Source of the DNA: Acinetobacter rudis
GTDB lineage: Bacteria > Pseudomonadota > Gammaproteobacteria > Pseudomonadales > Moraxellaceae
Length of the DNA stretch: 40,896 nt
Assembly: GCF_031157835.1 (NCBI RefSeq)
Contig: NZ_JAVIDR010000026.1
Span: 1 to 40,896 of the forward strand
Reading direction: 5' to 3'
Both the position numbers and the translations under genes were made by a program. This document shows positions 8,679 to 18,166 of this stretch, piece after piece. The notes below the pieces were generated by a model. The model was not told where the DNA came from. It saw nothing but the letters and a program-made list of their open reading frames with translations, and did no database searches. Every line of letters begins with the position of its first letter. Position 1 is the first letter of the stretch.

Positions 8679-10133
8679 ATGACGGTTCAAACCTTCATTC
8701 CCAATGCGACTAAAGCTGCTTCAGAAAACACTGTTACCCAGCCTCAGCACTCTGATTCGAACAATGCAGTTAAAAAACTGTATATCGAAACTCAAGGGTG
8801 CCAGATGAATGAGTATGACAGTCACCGTATGGCAGATCTTTTAGGCGAATCTCATGGTTACATTTTAACCACAGATCCCAATGAAGCAGATGTACTTTTA
8901 ATGAACACCTGCTCCATCCGTGAAAAAGCACAAGAAAAAGTATTTTCTGAGCTTGGCCGTTGGCGCAAATTGAAAGAAAAAAATCCAGACCTTGTCATTG
9001 GTGTTGGTGGATGTGTTGCCTCTCAGGAAGGTGACAACATACAAAAACGTGCACCTTATGTAGATATGGTCTTTGGTCCACAAACACTACACCGCATTCC
9101 ACAAATTTTAGACCAACATCAAGCCCAGCAAGAAAAACCGAAGAAAGACAAAATCAAACTGGTTGATATCTCTTTCCCCGAAATTGAAAAGTTTGATTAT
9201 CTTCCTGAACCTCGCGTCAATGGCTATAAAGCTTTTGTCTCAATTATGGAAGGTTGTTCAAAGTACTGTTCTTTCTGTGTAGTCCCTTACACACGTGGCG
9301 AAGAAGTTTCCCGACCACTAGATGATGTACTTGCTGAAATTGCAGGTTTAGCTGAAAAGGGTGTGCGAGAAATCAGTTTACTTGGACAAAATGTAAATGG
9401 TTATAGAGGTGAAACTTTTGATGGTGATATTTGTAGCTTTGCTCAATTATTACGCTTAGTTGCTGAAATACCAGGTATTGGACGTATCCGTTATACAACT
9501 TCACACCCACTTGAATTTACTGATGACATTATTGAATGTTATCGTGATCTTCCTCAAATGGTATCGCACTTACACTTGCCTGTACAAAGTGGTTCGAATG
9601 ACGTGCTACAAGGTATGAAACGTAACCATAGTATTGATGTTTACATTGATAAAATTAAAAAGCTACGTCAAGTTCGCCCAGATATGCACCTTTCTAGTGA
9701 TTTCATCATTGGCTTCCCTGGCGAGACAGATGCTCACTTTGAAGAAACTTATCAGTTCATTAAAGATCTAGATTTCGACCATTCTTATAGTTTTGTTTAT
9801 TCAAAACGACCTGGCACACCAGCCTCAACACTCGTGGACGATACACCAGAAGCAGTGAAAAAAGAGCGTTTAGCCAAAGTTCAACAGTGGATCAAACAAT
9901 CAAGTATAGAAAAAACTGATGCAATGCTTGGTACCTTACAACGAGTATTAGTTGAAAAAATATCAGATAAAGAACCAAATATTTTAGTTGGTACTGCTGA
10001 TAATACTCGTTTGGTAACATTTATAGGCGATCCTAGCTGGGTCGGACGCTTCGCAGAAATTGAAATTACCGAAATTAAAACTTTAAATTTAGTTTATGGT
10101 GAGCTCTTGAATCTCGAACCCGACGTAGCGTAA
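8679..10133 (+). CDS. miaB: tRNA-2-methylthio-N6-dimethylallyladenosine synthase
   Basis: Radical-SAM enzyme that adds the 2-methylthio group to i6A37 of tRNAs reading UNN codons. The N-terminal methylthiotransferase domain has cluster cysteines C41 (TQGCQMNE), C78 (MNTCSIR) and C112 (VGGCVAS). The radical-SAM cysteines are C193, C197 and C200 (CSKYCSFC), and a TRAM domain ends the protein (about residues 410-475). There are about 30 extra residues before the first conserved strand. The start ATG has AAGGAG six bases upstream. It heads a miaB-ybeZ-ybeY cluster as in many gammaproteobacteria, linking tRNA modification and rRNA maturation. Confidence 0.96.
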   Translation: MTVQTFIPNATKAASENTVTQPQHSDSNNAVKKLYIETQGCQMNEYDSHRMADLLGESHGYILTTDPNEADVLLMNTCSIREKAQEKVFSELGRWRKLKEKNPDLVIGVGGCVASQEGDNIQKRAPYVDMVFGPQTLHRIPQILDQHQAQQEKPKKDKIKLVDISFPEIEKFDYLPEPRVNGYKAFVSIMEGCSKYCSFCVVPYTRGEEVSRPLDDVLAEIAGLAEKGVREISLLGQNVNGYRGETFDGDICSFAQLLRLVAEIPGIGRIRYTTSHPLEFTDDIIECYRDLPQMVSHLHLPVQSGSNDVLQGMKRNHSIDVYIDKIKKLRQVRPDMHLSSDFIIGFPGETDAHFEETYQFIKDLDFDHSYSFVYSKRPGTPASTLVDDTPEAVKKERLAKVQQWIKQSSIEKTDAMLGTLQRVLVEKISDKEPNILVGTADNTRLVTFIGDPSWVGRFAEIEITEIKTLNLVYGELLNLEPDVA

Positions 10134-10170
10134 TGTAGCCCTATAACTTTACTAATAAAAAGGAAATACC

Positions 10171-11256
10171 TTGACTGCAGAGATTCGACGTACAGTAGCT
10201 TTCCCAGGTGTTTCAATGGAGCGTATCAAAAGTATGCTTGGTGCATACAACGGTCATTTGAAACAAATTGAACAACGTTTAGAGGTCAAAATCTCCCACA
10301 GAGGTGATGTCTTCTATGTAGATGGTGAGTTAGATGCTGTTGAACGCGCAGAAAGTTTATTGCAGCGTCTGTATGATGAAGCTGAAAATACTCAGCAAAT
10401 TAGCGCAGATACGCTGCACCTGATGATTCAGGGTAGCCAAACTGATCGTGAGTTACAACAAGATCCGGATCAAGAACATACTGGCCTAGACGAAGTTTGG
10501 TTACAAACTCGTAAAGGCCGTATTAATCCACGCGGTGCAAACCAGAAACGTTATGTACAGCGTATTTTACAAAGTGATATTTCTTTTGGTATTGGACCTG
10601 CAGGAACGGGTAAAACATATCTTGCCGTTGCAGCTGCTGTTGATATGTTGGAACGAAATGAAATCCAACGTATCCTTTTGGTCCGCCCTGCGGTTGAGGC
10701 TGGTGAAAAACTAGGGTTCTTACCTGGTGACCTCACACAAAAAATTGATCCTTATTTACGCCCACTTTACGATGCCTTGTATGAAATGCTTGGCTTTGAA
10801 AAAGTCGCAAAACTGATTGAACGTCAAGTGATCGAGGTTGCACCTTTAGCCTACATGCGTGGTCGTACGCTCAATCACTCTTTTGTGATTCTAGATGAAG
10901 CACAAAATACGACTCCAGAACAAATGAAAATGTTTTTAACACGTCTAGGTTTTGGTTCACGTGCAGTGATTACCGGTGACATCACTCAGGTTGATTTACC
11001 ACGTGGGCAACAGTCAGGTTTGGCTCAAGCACTTCGAGTACTTGAATCAATTAAAGAGATTCACATCACACGCTTCCATTCTCGTGATGTAGTACGTCAT
11101 CAACTGGTACAAAAAATCGTTGAAGCTTATGAAGGCTGGGATTCTGAACAACAGCGTATTTCAGCCGAGGTTCGTGCCGAACGCAAAGCACGCCAAGAAG
11201 CATTAGCACAAGCCAATGATGCTGCTGCCGATGCACAGCACCAAGCAATCGAATAA
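10171..11256 (+). CDS. ybeZ: PhoH-like ATPase YbeZ
   Basis: A 361-residue cytosolic PhoH-family P-loop protein. A KH-like N-terminal part precedes Walker A GPAGTGKT (142-149) and the Walker B-type motif ILDEAQN (D242, E243). The family partners with YbeY in rRNA processing; ATPase/helicase-like activity is known for relatives. The start is TTG at 10171, supported by AAGGAAA at good spacing and by the conserved sequence that begins immediately ([10 protein letters not shown]). The C-terminal 35 residues are Ala/Gln/Arg-rich and probably helical. It follows miaB by 37 bases, and a strong hairpin separates it from ybeY. Confidence 0.93.
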   Translation: MTAEIRRTVAFPGVSMERIKSMLGAYNGHLKQIEQRLEVKISHRGDVFYVDGELDAVERAESLLQRLYDEAENTQQISADTLHLMIQGSQTDRELQQDPDQEHTGLDEVWLQTRKGRINPRGANQKRYVQRILQSDISFGIGPAGTGKTYLAVAAAVDMLERNEIQRILLVRPAVEAGEKLGFLPGDLTQKIDPYLRPLYDALYEMLGFEKVAKLIERQVIEVAPLAYMRGRTLNHSFVILDEAQNTTPEQMKMFLTRLGFGSRAVITGDITQVDLPRGQQSGLAQALRVLESIKEIHITRFHSRDVVRHQLVQKIVEAYEGWDSEQQRISAEVRAERKARQEALAQANDAAADAQHQAIE

Positions 11257-11260
11257 ATCT

Positions 11261-11286
11261 TTCGGCCTTGATCAATCAAGGCCGAA
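11261..11286. promoter_or_regulatory. Intercistronic stem-loop between ybeZ and ybeY
   Basis: Perfect 10-base arms, TTCGGCCTTG (11261-11270) and CAAGGCCGAA (11277-11286), enclose a six-base loop. No T run follows, so it is not a classical terminator; it could protect or separate the two halves of the message. It lies four bases after the ybeZ stop codon and 38 bases before the ybeY start. Confidence 0.6.
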
Positions 11287-11323
11287 TCTTCACCATTCGA
11301 TCTTACATAATGAAAGGTTTATT

Positions 11324-11797
11324 TTGAAAGTTAGTCTTAGTCTACAACAGTCGTTTGAATCAGCAGATTTATTGCTTAAACGCGCATATTTAAAGAAAGT
11401 CATTGAAACGACACTACGATACATTGACGTCAATCAAGACTGTGAAATTGGTATAGCTTGTGTCGATCATGACGAAAGTCACCATTTAAATTTGGAATAT
11501 CGTCAAAAAGATAAATCTACCAATGTATTGTCTTTTCCAAGTGATATTCCAGAAGAAGTGCTTGCAATGCTGGATGCCTTACCAATAGGAGACTTAGTCA
11601 TTTGTATTCCTGTTGTGCTAACCGAAGCACAAGAGCAATCCAAAACTCCCCTTGAACACTTTACACACATGTTAGTGCACGGTGTATTACATCTTATGGG
11701 GTATGACCATGAAACAAGTGAAGCTGATGCTGAACAAATGGAAGCACTTGAGATCGAAATCTTAGCAAAACTTGGTTTAAACAACCCTTACCTTTAA
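11324..11797 (+). CDS. ybeY: Endoribonuclease YbeY (rRNA maturation factor)
   Basis: Metal-dependent single-strand endoribonuclease involved in 16S rRNA 3'-end maturation and 70S quality control. The zinc site H-x3-H-x5-H is intact as H119, H123 and H129 ([11 protein letters not shown]). The 157-residue length from TTG at 11324 matches E. coli YbeY (155). This start has AAAGG upstream. A longer open frame reaching back to 11216 would overlap ybeZ and adds non-conserved residues. Thus two consecutive genes in this operon appear to use TTG. The usual next gene in enteric bacteria (corC) is not here. Confidence 0.93.
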   Translation: MKVSLSLQQSFESADLLLKRAYLKKVIETTLRYIDVNQDCEIGIACVDHDESHHLNLEYRQKDKSTNVLSFPSDIPEEVLAMLDALPIGDLVICIPVVLTEAQEQSKTPLEHFTHMLVHGVLHLMGYDHETSEADAEQMEALEIEILAKLGLNNPYL

Positions 11798-11826
11798 AAC
11801 GCCATCCATCGCGATAACGTTTAATG

Positions 11827-11864
11827 CTGTCATTCCATCATAGCCAACAATATGGGAATGACAG
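11827..11864. repeat. Long-loop inverted repeat after ybeY
   Basis: Ten-base perfect arms CTGTCATTCC (11827-11836) and GGAATGACAG (11855-11864) enclose an 18-base loop. It lies 29 bases after ybeY and just upstream of the probable terminator. It may be part of the 3' UTR or a small RNA; no evidence decides. Confidence 0.5.
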
Positions 11865-11871
11865 TTAACAT

Positions 11872-11894
11872 GGCCTAAGATGGCCTTATTTTTT
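11872..11894 (+). terminator. Probable terminator after ybeY
   Basis: Short GGCC arms (11872-11875 and 11882-11885) enclose a six-base loop and are followed by TTATTTTTT. The stem is short, but together with the preceding hairpin it is the best candidate for the end of the miaB-ybeZ-ybeY transcript. Confidence 0.5.
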
Positions 11895-12052
11895 ACATTA
11901 CTTTATGTTTAAATAAAAAAATTAAACTGAAGAACTTCAATAAAACAGTTTTTTGATACGATTTTGTTAGACTTCGTCATCAAACTAATTTTTAGTTCAG
12001 CCTCTTATTCAGATGGCTGCACCGTATGATGACACCATCGGGGACATAACCT

Positions 12053-12724
12053 ATGCAGACACTGCTGTCTAATATCGCAAGTCGAGCACGACAAGCATGC
12101 CTAAAAGCAAGTGATTTCATTGAAGAAGAACGTGAGTTTCCAGTATCACAAGTTTTTCTCAATGCAACTTTCAAACGTTATGTAACCGATAATGTGAGAT
12201 TACTCAAAGACCTCCATGCAGATCTACATGATGGCTGGTTAAGACTTTATGCAACAATTGATGTTGCTGGCATCTATGCTAGTTTATCTGTCGATCTAAA
12301 ACTTGTCTCAATGCAAATGAATAAAGACGTACAACTCATTGTCTTTGAACAAATCAGTGATACTCGTGTCATTGAAGCAAAATTTGCCAAAGCATGGTTA
12401 AAACTTGCTGTGAATACAGCTTTGTTTTTCTATCAAAAAATATTAAAAAAAGATCCATTAGGTAAAATCTTATCAAAATACAATATCGTCTATGTTGAGA
12501 ATGAACTTTTACATCTCGATCTCAATCGGTGGTTAGGTAAACCTGCCATTCTCAATACCTTAAATAAAGTGCGTATTAATCATGCTGTACTTGCAGAGAC
12601 AGAATTACGTGTACAAGGTAACATCAGTTTAATGGCTTTATTTAATCGTTTTGATCATGCTGAGAACAATATGGATGATGAATTGGAGTCAACAGTCACA
12701 CCAATCCAACAAAAGAATGGTTGA
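12053..12724 (+). CDS. Conserved hypothetical protein, possible lipid-binding-like fold
   Basis: A 223-residue protein that I do not recognise. There is no signal peptide or membrane span. An N-terminal helix (residues 1-25) is followed by alternating hydrophobic strands, such as GWLRLYATIDVAGIYASL (62-79) and DVQLIVFEQIS, a long helix (AKAWLKLAVNTALFFYQKIL, about 123-142), and an acidic Thr/Gln-rich tail. The strand-helix-strand pattern with NELLHLDLNRWL recalls DUF2993/TULIP-type domains, but this is a weak impression. The start ATG is preceded by GGGGA eight bases upstream. It is followed after 118 bases by a DUF3108 gene on the same strand, with no clear terminator between. Confidence 0.6.
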   Translation: MQTLLSNIASRARQACLKASDFIEEEREFPVSQVFLNATFKRYVTDNVRLLKDLHADLHDGWLRLYATIDVAGIYASLSVDLKLVSMQMNKDVQLIVFEQISDTRVIEAKFAKAWLKLAVNTALFFYQKILKKDPLGKILSKYNIVYVENELLHLDLNRWLGKPAILNTLNKVRINHAVLAETELRVQGNISLMALFNRFDHAENNMDDELESTVTPIQQKNG

Positions 12725-12842
12725 TAAATAAACTCATCCCCCTAAATTTACGTGAAAATTCACAAGAGTAATTAAAAAATTCAGATTTTACTCAGAATTG
12801 AGCTGTACAATGTGATCAGCATAACCTTTTTCGAGGACCAAT

Positions 12843-13550
12843 ATGATAACGTTGTTCACTTCAAACTCTTCACGTTTGCTTGCAACCCTTACAAGTCTGG
12901 TCCTACTCGGAGGCATATCGAGTAGCAGTTTCGCACTGAGTCCATTTAATGCAAGTTATCAATTTTCTTATAATGGAAAAAATGTAGGTAGTGCAACACG
13001 CCAACTCTCACAAAATGGCAACCTTTGGACTTACTCTTTTTCAGCCAAAGCTGCTGCACTCGCATCTGCAAATGAAACCAGTCGCTTTAATTTTAGCAAT
13101 GGGCAAATTCAATCGAATAGTTTCAGTCGTACAAGTAAAGTTTTAATTCACAGTAACAAGCTTAATATCAGCTTTAATCCAAACAGCAAGGTTATTAGTA
13201 CGCAGAAAGATGATAAAGCTCGTTCTTTTGCTTGGAAACCTGGTGTACTTGATGAATTAAATGCAGAATTACAAGTTCGTGAAGACTTAAAAGGTAGTGG
13301 TTTAAAAGGCACTTATTATATTGCTGATGCTAAATCTGCCGACGCTCGCCAATTCATTAAACAAGGCACCGAATCTGTTACAACCCCTTATGGGACTTAC
13401 AGCACAATTAAGGTCCTACTAAAACATGATAAAGCAACTAAAAGCTCTATTTTCTGGCTAGCACCTCAACTTGATTACCTACCTGTAAAAATGGCGCATC
13501 AAGATGGTAAGACTTCTTATAGTTTGTTATTAACAAATTATAAAAAATAA
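12843..13550 (+). CDS. DUF3108 domain-containing exported protein
   Basis: A 235-residue protein with a signal peptide (hydrophobic stretch LLATLTSLVLLGGISSSSFA, cleavage near residue 31) followed by a DUF3108-type beta-rich domain. It opens with LSPFNASYQFSYNGKNVGSA, which matches the family's usual start of an F-x-A-x-Y-x-V/F-x-x-G pattern, and shows the later motif TPYGTYSTIKV near residues 180-190. DUF3108 proteins are periplasmic or envelope-associated and have no established function. The start is ATG at 12843 with GAGGA five bases upstream. A strong terminator follows. Confidence 0.8.
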   Translation: MITLFTSNSSRLLATLTSLVLLGGISSSSFALSPFNASYQFSYNGKNVGSATRQLSQNGNLWTYSFSAKAAALASANETSRFNFSNGQIQSNSFSRTSKVLIHSNKLNISFNPNSKVISTQKDDKARSFAWKPGVLDELNAELQVREDLKGSGLKGTYYIADAKSADARQFIKQGTESVTTPYGTYSTIKVLLKHDKATKSSIFWLAPQLDYLPVKMAHQDGKTSYSLLLTNYKK

Positions 13551-13557
13551 GAAAATT

Positions 13558-13609
13558 AAAAAAGCTTGCTTAATTTATCTGTTTCAACCTAATTAAGCTT
13601 GCTTTTTTT
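13558..13609 (+). terminator. Terminator after the DUF3108 gene
   Basis: Arms AAAAAAGC-tt-GCTTAATT and AATTAAGC-tt-GCTTTTTTT pair with a 2x2 T-T internal loop around a 16-base loop and end in a seven-T run. It separates the DUF3108 gene from xpt. Confidence 0.75.
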
Positions 13610-13656
13610 CAGGTGCTTTCTAAAATACGCATTTGCTAAAAGCATCTGACTTCTAG

Positions 13657-14247
<591 letters not shown>

Positions 14248-14292
14248 AGTCTAAAATTGACCTTAATCCATATAAGTGTCATTTACAAAATC

Positions 14293-14326
14293 AAAAGCCT
14301 TAGTGTTGTAACACTAAGGCTTTTTT
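14293..14326. terminator. Bidirectional terminator between xpt and the DUF799 gene
   Basis: Eleven-base arms GCCTTAGTGTT (14297-14307) and AACACTAAGGC (14310-14320) form a tight hairpin flanked by AAAA on the left and TTTTTT on the right. Confidence 0.88.
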
Positions 14327-14347
14327 AATACTGACTTCATGTATGTA

Positions 14348-15025
14348 TTATTTTTGAGGTACGTCTTGTTGAAACTGTGGCGAACGTGGTCCATATAATA
14401 AACCCACCCCTGGTTGTGAAGGGGTTGGTGTATACATAATCATATTCACCTGATTTGCTAATGGATGAGAGTGGTCACTTAGACTGCTTGATACTTGATC
14501 AATAACTGCTGTCAATAATGCACTTACCAAGCCACCATCACCATTATTACTTGATTGTGAAAGTGTTTTAGAACCAGACCAAAGCAAAGTTCCTGTTTTT
14601 AAATCAACAAGTTTGGCTTCTGCAGCTACGGTAGATACACTTTGCAGAACTTGGTAGCTTGATCCATATTGTTTAATTCGAATATAAAGTGCTGCATCAG
14701 CGCCAAAGATTTCCTGAAGTTTCTTTGCAGGAATATTTTGTGCTTCAGCCCCACTATGCACACCATTTTCCTTAAACATGCTATCAACAACAGCCATAGG
14801 AAATACATAATAACCTGCTTCAGCAACAGGTACTGTTACTCCAGACCAAACACCATAGGTTGCTTTAACATCAAGCGAATCATTCACAGGAGGAAGTACC
14901 AATATCGAGCGCGGCATATGCGCACGATAATCAGACATATCTTTTTGTGTTGATGCTGTTGTTGCACAACCACCAAGCAACAATGTCACTACTGTTAAGA
15001 GTGCTGCACATTTGAAATTCATCAT
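14348..15025 (-). CDS. DUF799 (GNA1162-like) lipoprotein
   Basis: A 225-residue lipoprotein: lipobox LLGGC with the acylated Cys near residue 20. It matches DUF799, the family of Neisseria GNA1162, with the characteristic PRSILVLPP near residue 39 and GYYVFP near residue 71. Members are thought to assemble in the envelope; the role is unestablished. The ATG overlaps the stop codon of the upstream DUF4810 gene (TAATG), which suggests translational coupling; a second ATG follows immediately. It is the last of three lipoprotein genes and ends at the terminator shared with xpt. Confidence 0.85.
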   Translation of the reverse strand: MMNFKCAALLTVVTLLLGGCATTASTQKDMSDYRAHMPRSILVLPPVNDSLDVKATYGVWSGVTVPVAEAGYYVFPMAVVDSMFKENGVHSGAEAQNIPAKKLQEIFGADAALYIRIKQYGSSYQVLQSVSTVAAEAKLVDLKTGTLLWSGSKTLSQSSNNGDGGLVSALLTAVIDQVSSSLSDHSHPLANQVNMIMYTPTPSQPGVGLLYGPRSPQFQQDVPQK

Positions 15026-15390
15026 TATTTCGCAGTTCCCTTATTGCCCGTCAATTGTTTTAACAAACGATCCATTAACACTGTCGATTCTGGATAAACC
15101 TGACGCTCTAATTGGAAATACTCAGCCGCCTTATTGGTATTGTTTTGCTCTGCGTATAACATGCCTAAATGTGCATACAGTCCAGGTGGGACTGCCAAAT
15201 TTTTAGCCTTAGCTTTCTCAATTTCAGCTTCAAGCTTTTGAACTTGTGCACTTGGAGACACCTTTTGTGGTTGGCTATACATGAGATAAGTTTGTTCGGG
15301 ATAAGATCCCCAACTATACAAAGCACTGGGTTGTGATACACAGCCAATGAGCATTGAACCCAAAACTGGCAATAAAAATAAATTTTTCAT
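15025..15390 (-). CDS. DUF4810 lipoprotein
   Basis: A 121-residue lipoprotein with lipobox LIGC (Cys about residue 17) and the DUF4810 N-terminal motif ALYSWGSYPEQ. The rest is helical and resembles a single TPR pair (GLYAHLGMLYAEQNNTNKAAEYF). It lies between CsgG-like and DUF799 genes, an order I associate with the neisserial GNA1162-1164 lipoprotein cluster. The small size and position suggest an accessory subunit, but no function is known. Confidence 0.82.
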   Translation of the reverse strand: MKNLFLLPVLGSMLIGCVSQPSALYSWGSYPEQTYLMYSQPQKVSPSAQVQKLEAEIEKAKAKNLAVPPGLYAHLGMLYAEQNNTNKAAEYFQLERQVYPESTVLMDRLLKQLTGNKGTAK

Positions 15391-15405
15391 TATTTTTCAG
15401 TAGCC

Positions 15406-16080
15406 TTATTTCAATGACCACTTACCAGATTGTAGATCTAGCACCAAATTATTGACTGCTTCACGCACAGCTAAATCAAGTACTTTGCCATTTAAAGTTG
15501 AGTCATAAGAAGCTGTTGAACCAAAACCGAGCACCTCACGTGCACTAAGCGCGTACTCACCTGCCCCTTGTACAGAGTGCACCACTTCTGAAGTTTGTAC
15601 ATCAACAACATTTAGATTTACTTTGGCATAAGCAACTTGCTCTTTACCACGGCCTAATATGCCAAATAACTGTTGATCACCGACTTCTTTACGACCAAAT
15701 TCAGATACATCACCAGTTAAAACATAGCGTGCCCCTTTAATGGCTTGGTTCGTTTTGGTATAACCTGCTTCTTGTTGTAATTCAGATAAGTTATCGCGGT
15801 TTAAGACGCTAAAATAACCTGTTTGCTGTAAATGTGTTTCTAAAATTGTTTTTGCTTGACCACCTAAACGATCAACATTATCTGAAAAAATACCACGCAT
15901 ATAACTTGAACGATTATCAAACTTACCAATAGATACTGGTGTCTTCGGACCTTGATATTTAACAGCAGCAGTGGCCGCTGTCACTTGTGGTGCTTGAATA
16001 CTTCTTGATGTTTCTGTTGTAGTACAAGCCGTTAAAGTTAATACAGCACTACCGCACAATGCAATTGTCAATTTTTTCAT
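15406..16080 (-). CDS. CsgG/HfaB-family lipoprotein
   Basis: A 224-residue lipoprotein (signal MKKLTIALCGSAVLTLTAC, lipidated Cys at residue 19). It shows CsgG-family features: VSIGKFDNRSSY (about 51-62), ARYVLTGDVSEFGRK and a C-terminal helix LAVREAVNNLVLDLQSGKW. CsgG forms the outer-membrane curli secretion pore, but no curli genes are near, and this short type belongs to a widespread three-lipoprotein cassette rather than a curli operon. The start ATG follows TTAGGG. It is the first gene of the cassette; DUF4810 follows after 15 bases. Confidence 0.85.
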   Translation of the reverse strand: MKKLTIALCGSAVLTLTACTTTETSRSIQAPQVTAATAAVKYQGPKTPVSIGKFDNRSSYMRGIFSDNVDRLGGQAKTILETHLQQTGYFSVLNRDNLSELQQEAGYTKTNQAIKGARYVLTGDVSEFGRKEVGDQQLFGILGRGKEQVAYAKVNLNVVDVQTSEVVHSVQGAGEYALSAREVLGFGSTASYDSTLNGKVLDLAVREAVNNLVLDLQSGKWSLK

Positions 16081-16350
16081 TTTTTACCCTAATCAAAAAT
16101 CATTGATAAACCTGATCTATATAAGTTTATTTTTTATACTCACAGTCCTATCTATATATTCGTATGTATCTCAAATCATATATTGAATACATGATAAGTA
16201 TAACGAGAAGCTCAAATAGAGTCTCTATTCCAATGAATAGTTATATAAATACTCCATATAAGCAAAGAGTTAACAATCATTTCCGATGGTCAAACGGCAT
16301 ATTTTTTGCTAAGTATTAAGAGCGAACAACAAAACTAGAGTACAAACACA

Positions 16351-17601
16351 ATGTTAAAAAAATTAACGCCTTTATGTATCATACTCAGCTGCTATGGTGT
16401 TACAAGCAAATTATTAGCTGAACCATTTAAAGTTTTGACTCAATTAAGTGAGCATCCTACAAAACTCAACCAGGGGCAATATAAAGGGAATTACTATATT
16501 CCTTCAACACTAGAGACCATTCAATGGGGCTACTTACCAAACCGTGACCATGCTCCAGTGCTCAAAGTAGCCTCAGGTAGTGTGGTGACATTTGACACCG
16601 TATCGCATGAAGGGCTATTAGAAGACCAAGGCCGTGATGCCAAAAAATACTTTATGAGTAAAGGTGTAGCTCCTTCACAAATCTTGGCTGAAGCGCAGTT
16701 AATTACTCAATCATCACTTAAACATGACTTTCAGCATGATGGCCCTCATATTGTCACTGGACCTGTTGAAATCATTGATGCACAACCAGGTGATGTGCTT
16801 AAAGTTGAAATTATTGACATTGAACCCCGTGTTCCCTATGGCGTTATCTCCAATCGTCATGGGAAAGGCACTTTAGTCGGGGAGTTTCCTAAAACACCTG
16901 CTCAAGCTCAGCCAAGTGTCAACAATCCATCAAGTTACGGCAATATCTCTGTATTCACGCCTATACAAAAGCTCGCCAATGGTCAATATGAAGGGAGCAT
17001 TGTTACACCTACTGGAAAAACAATCCGCTTTCCCTTAAAACCATTTATGGGGATTATGGGTGTTGCAGCAAATACAACTGAACCCGTTCACTCCGTACCT
17101 CCTGCTTACTATGGCGGTAACATTGATATTAATGAGTTAACAAAAGGGACTACAGCTTATTTCCCGGTTCAAGTTGCTGGCGCTCAGTTCTATACGGGTG
17201 ATGGTCACTTTAGCCAAGGAAATGGTGAGGTTGCTTTAACCGCACTAGAGGGTTCTACACGAGCAACATTTAAACTCACACTATTAAAAGCAGGAACAAA
17301 TGCCATTCCAAGTCATACCCTCAAACAAGTATTGGGAGAAACACCGGAATATTGGATCACCCCAGGACTTGACCCTGACCTAAATGAAGCAATGAAAAAC
17401 TCAACTCGTGAAGCAATTCGGTTTTTGAATCAACATTATGGTATTGATGAAGCACTCGCATATGCTTATTTAAGTGCCGCAACAGATTTTAGTGTTTCCC
17501 AAGTTGTAGATAGAACCAAAGGCATCCATGCACTTATTCGTAAACAAGATTTTCGTGAATTTGAACCTGTACAAAAAACAAAATCTAGTGATAAAAAATA
17601 A
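16351..17601 (+). CDS. Exported acetamidase/formamidase family protein
   Basis: A 416-residue member of the FmdA/AmdA amidase family, which hydrolyses short amides to ammonia and the acid. Typical stretches are HGLL-like SHEGLLEDQG, TGPVEIIDAQPGDVLKVEI (about 137-155), GIMGVA and PPAYYGGNID (about 250-260). Unlike the cytosolic enzymes it begins with a signal peptide (MLKKLTPLCIILSCYGVTSK, cleavage after LLA near residue 23), so it should act in the periplasm. The substrate cannot be read from the sequence. It is divergent from the lipoprotein cassette and ends nine bases from the convergent OsmC gene. Confidence 0.82.
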   Translation: MLKKLTPLCIILSCYGVTSKLLAEPFKVLTQLSEHPTKLNQGQYKGNYYIPSTLETIQWGYLPNRDHAPVLKVASGSVVTFDTVSHEGLLEDQGRDAKKYFMSKGVAPSQILAEAQLITQSSLKHDFQHDGPHIVTGPVEIIDAQPGDVLKVEIIDIEPRVPYGVISNRHGKGTLVGEFPKTPAQAQPSVNNPSSYGNISVFTPIQKLANGQYEGSIVTPTGKTIRFPLKPFMGIMGVAANTTEPVHSVPPAYYGGNIDINELTKGTTAYFPVQVAGAQFYTGDGHFSQGNGEVALTALEGSTRATFKLTLLKAGTNAIPSHTLKQVLGETPEYWITPGLDPDLNEAMKNSTREAIRFLNQHYGIDEALAYAYLSAATDFSVSQVVDRTKGIHALIRKQDFREFEPVQKTKSSDKK

Positions 17602-17610
17602 ACTGCAATC

Positions 17611-18087
17611 TTATTTTGTCAAAGCTTCACAGTGAGCTTGGCAATGCACAGGAAAGTTTACAGAATTTGCAATCATACATTCATGATGTGCAAGCTGATG
17701 TAAACTTTCTGCAAGTGCTAACTGTTCTGAATCTTGAATAATCACACGAGGCCGTAAAGTAACTTGTGTCATATGGCCACGCTTTAACAGATCTTGGTCT
17801 TGCATCTCACCCATTGCTTGATCGGTATAATCCAATACACAGATATTATGATCAGCACACAAGTGTAAATACCAAAGTTTATGACATGAAGAAAGTGCTG
17901 CAATCAATAGCTCTTCTGGATTCCACCGTGTTGGATCACCTAGATATGCTGGGTCAGCAGACCCTGCAATGCTTGGTTTAGTCTCATGTCGCACTTCAAA
18001 ATCACGGCGATAAGCCTGATATGAAGAGGTTCCTGTGCCTGTATTCCCTTGCCATTTTATTTCAACAGCGTATTGGTGCAGTGTCAT
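17611..18087 (-). CDS. OsmC family peroxiredoxin-like protein
   Basis: A 158-residue OsmC/Ohr-superfamily protein that reduces organic peroxides through a Cys pair. The reactive Cys are C68 (ALSSCHKL) and C137 (HHECMIAN), each in the expected context. The N-terminal part (WQGNTGTGTSSYQAYRRDFEV) matches the OsmC rather than Ohr subgroup. It lies downstream of wrbA on the same strand (79-base gap), so both may be expressed together in a stress response. Confidence 0.88.
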   Translation of the reverse strand: MTLHQYAVEIKWQGNTGTGTSSYQAYRRDFEVRHETKPSIAGSADPAYLGDPTRWNPEELLIAALSSCHKLWYLHLCADHNICVLDYTDQAMGEMQDQDLLKRGHMTQVTLRPRVIIQDSEQLALAESLHQLAHHECMIANSVNFPVHCQAHCEALTK

Positions 18088-18166
18088 AATTCAGCCTAAC
18101 TCCATGGTTGATTTTAATTGTATTCAATAAGGCTGTGGCTTTAAAATCCACTATAACACCAATGCC

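Noticed and set aside
11216..11323. Longer start for ybeY overlapping ybeZ
   Set aside because: It would add 36 non-conserved residues and run through the intercistronic hairpin; TTG at 11324 gives the usual YbeY length.
15406..16080. Curli secretion gene csgG
   Set aside because: The protein is CsgG-family, but no csgA/B/E/F genes are near and the cassette partners point to a different system.
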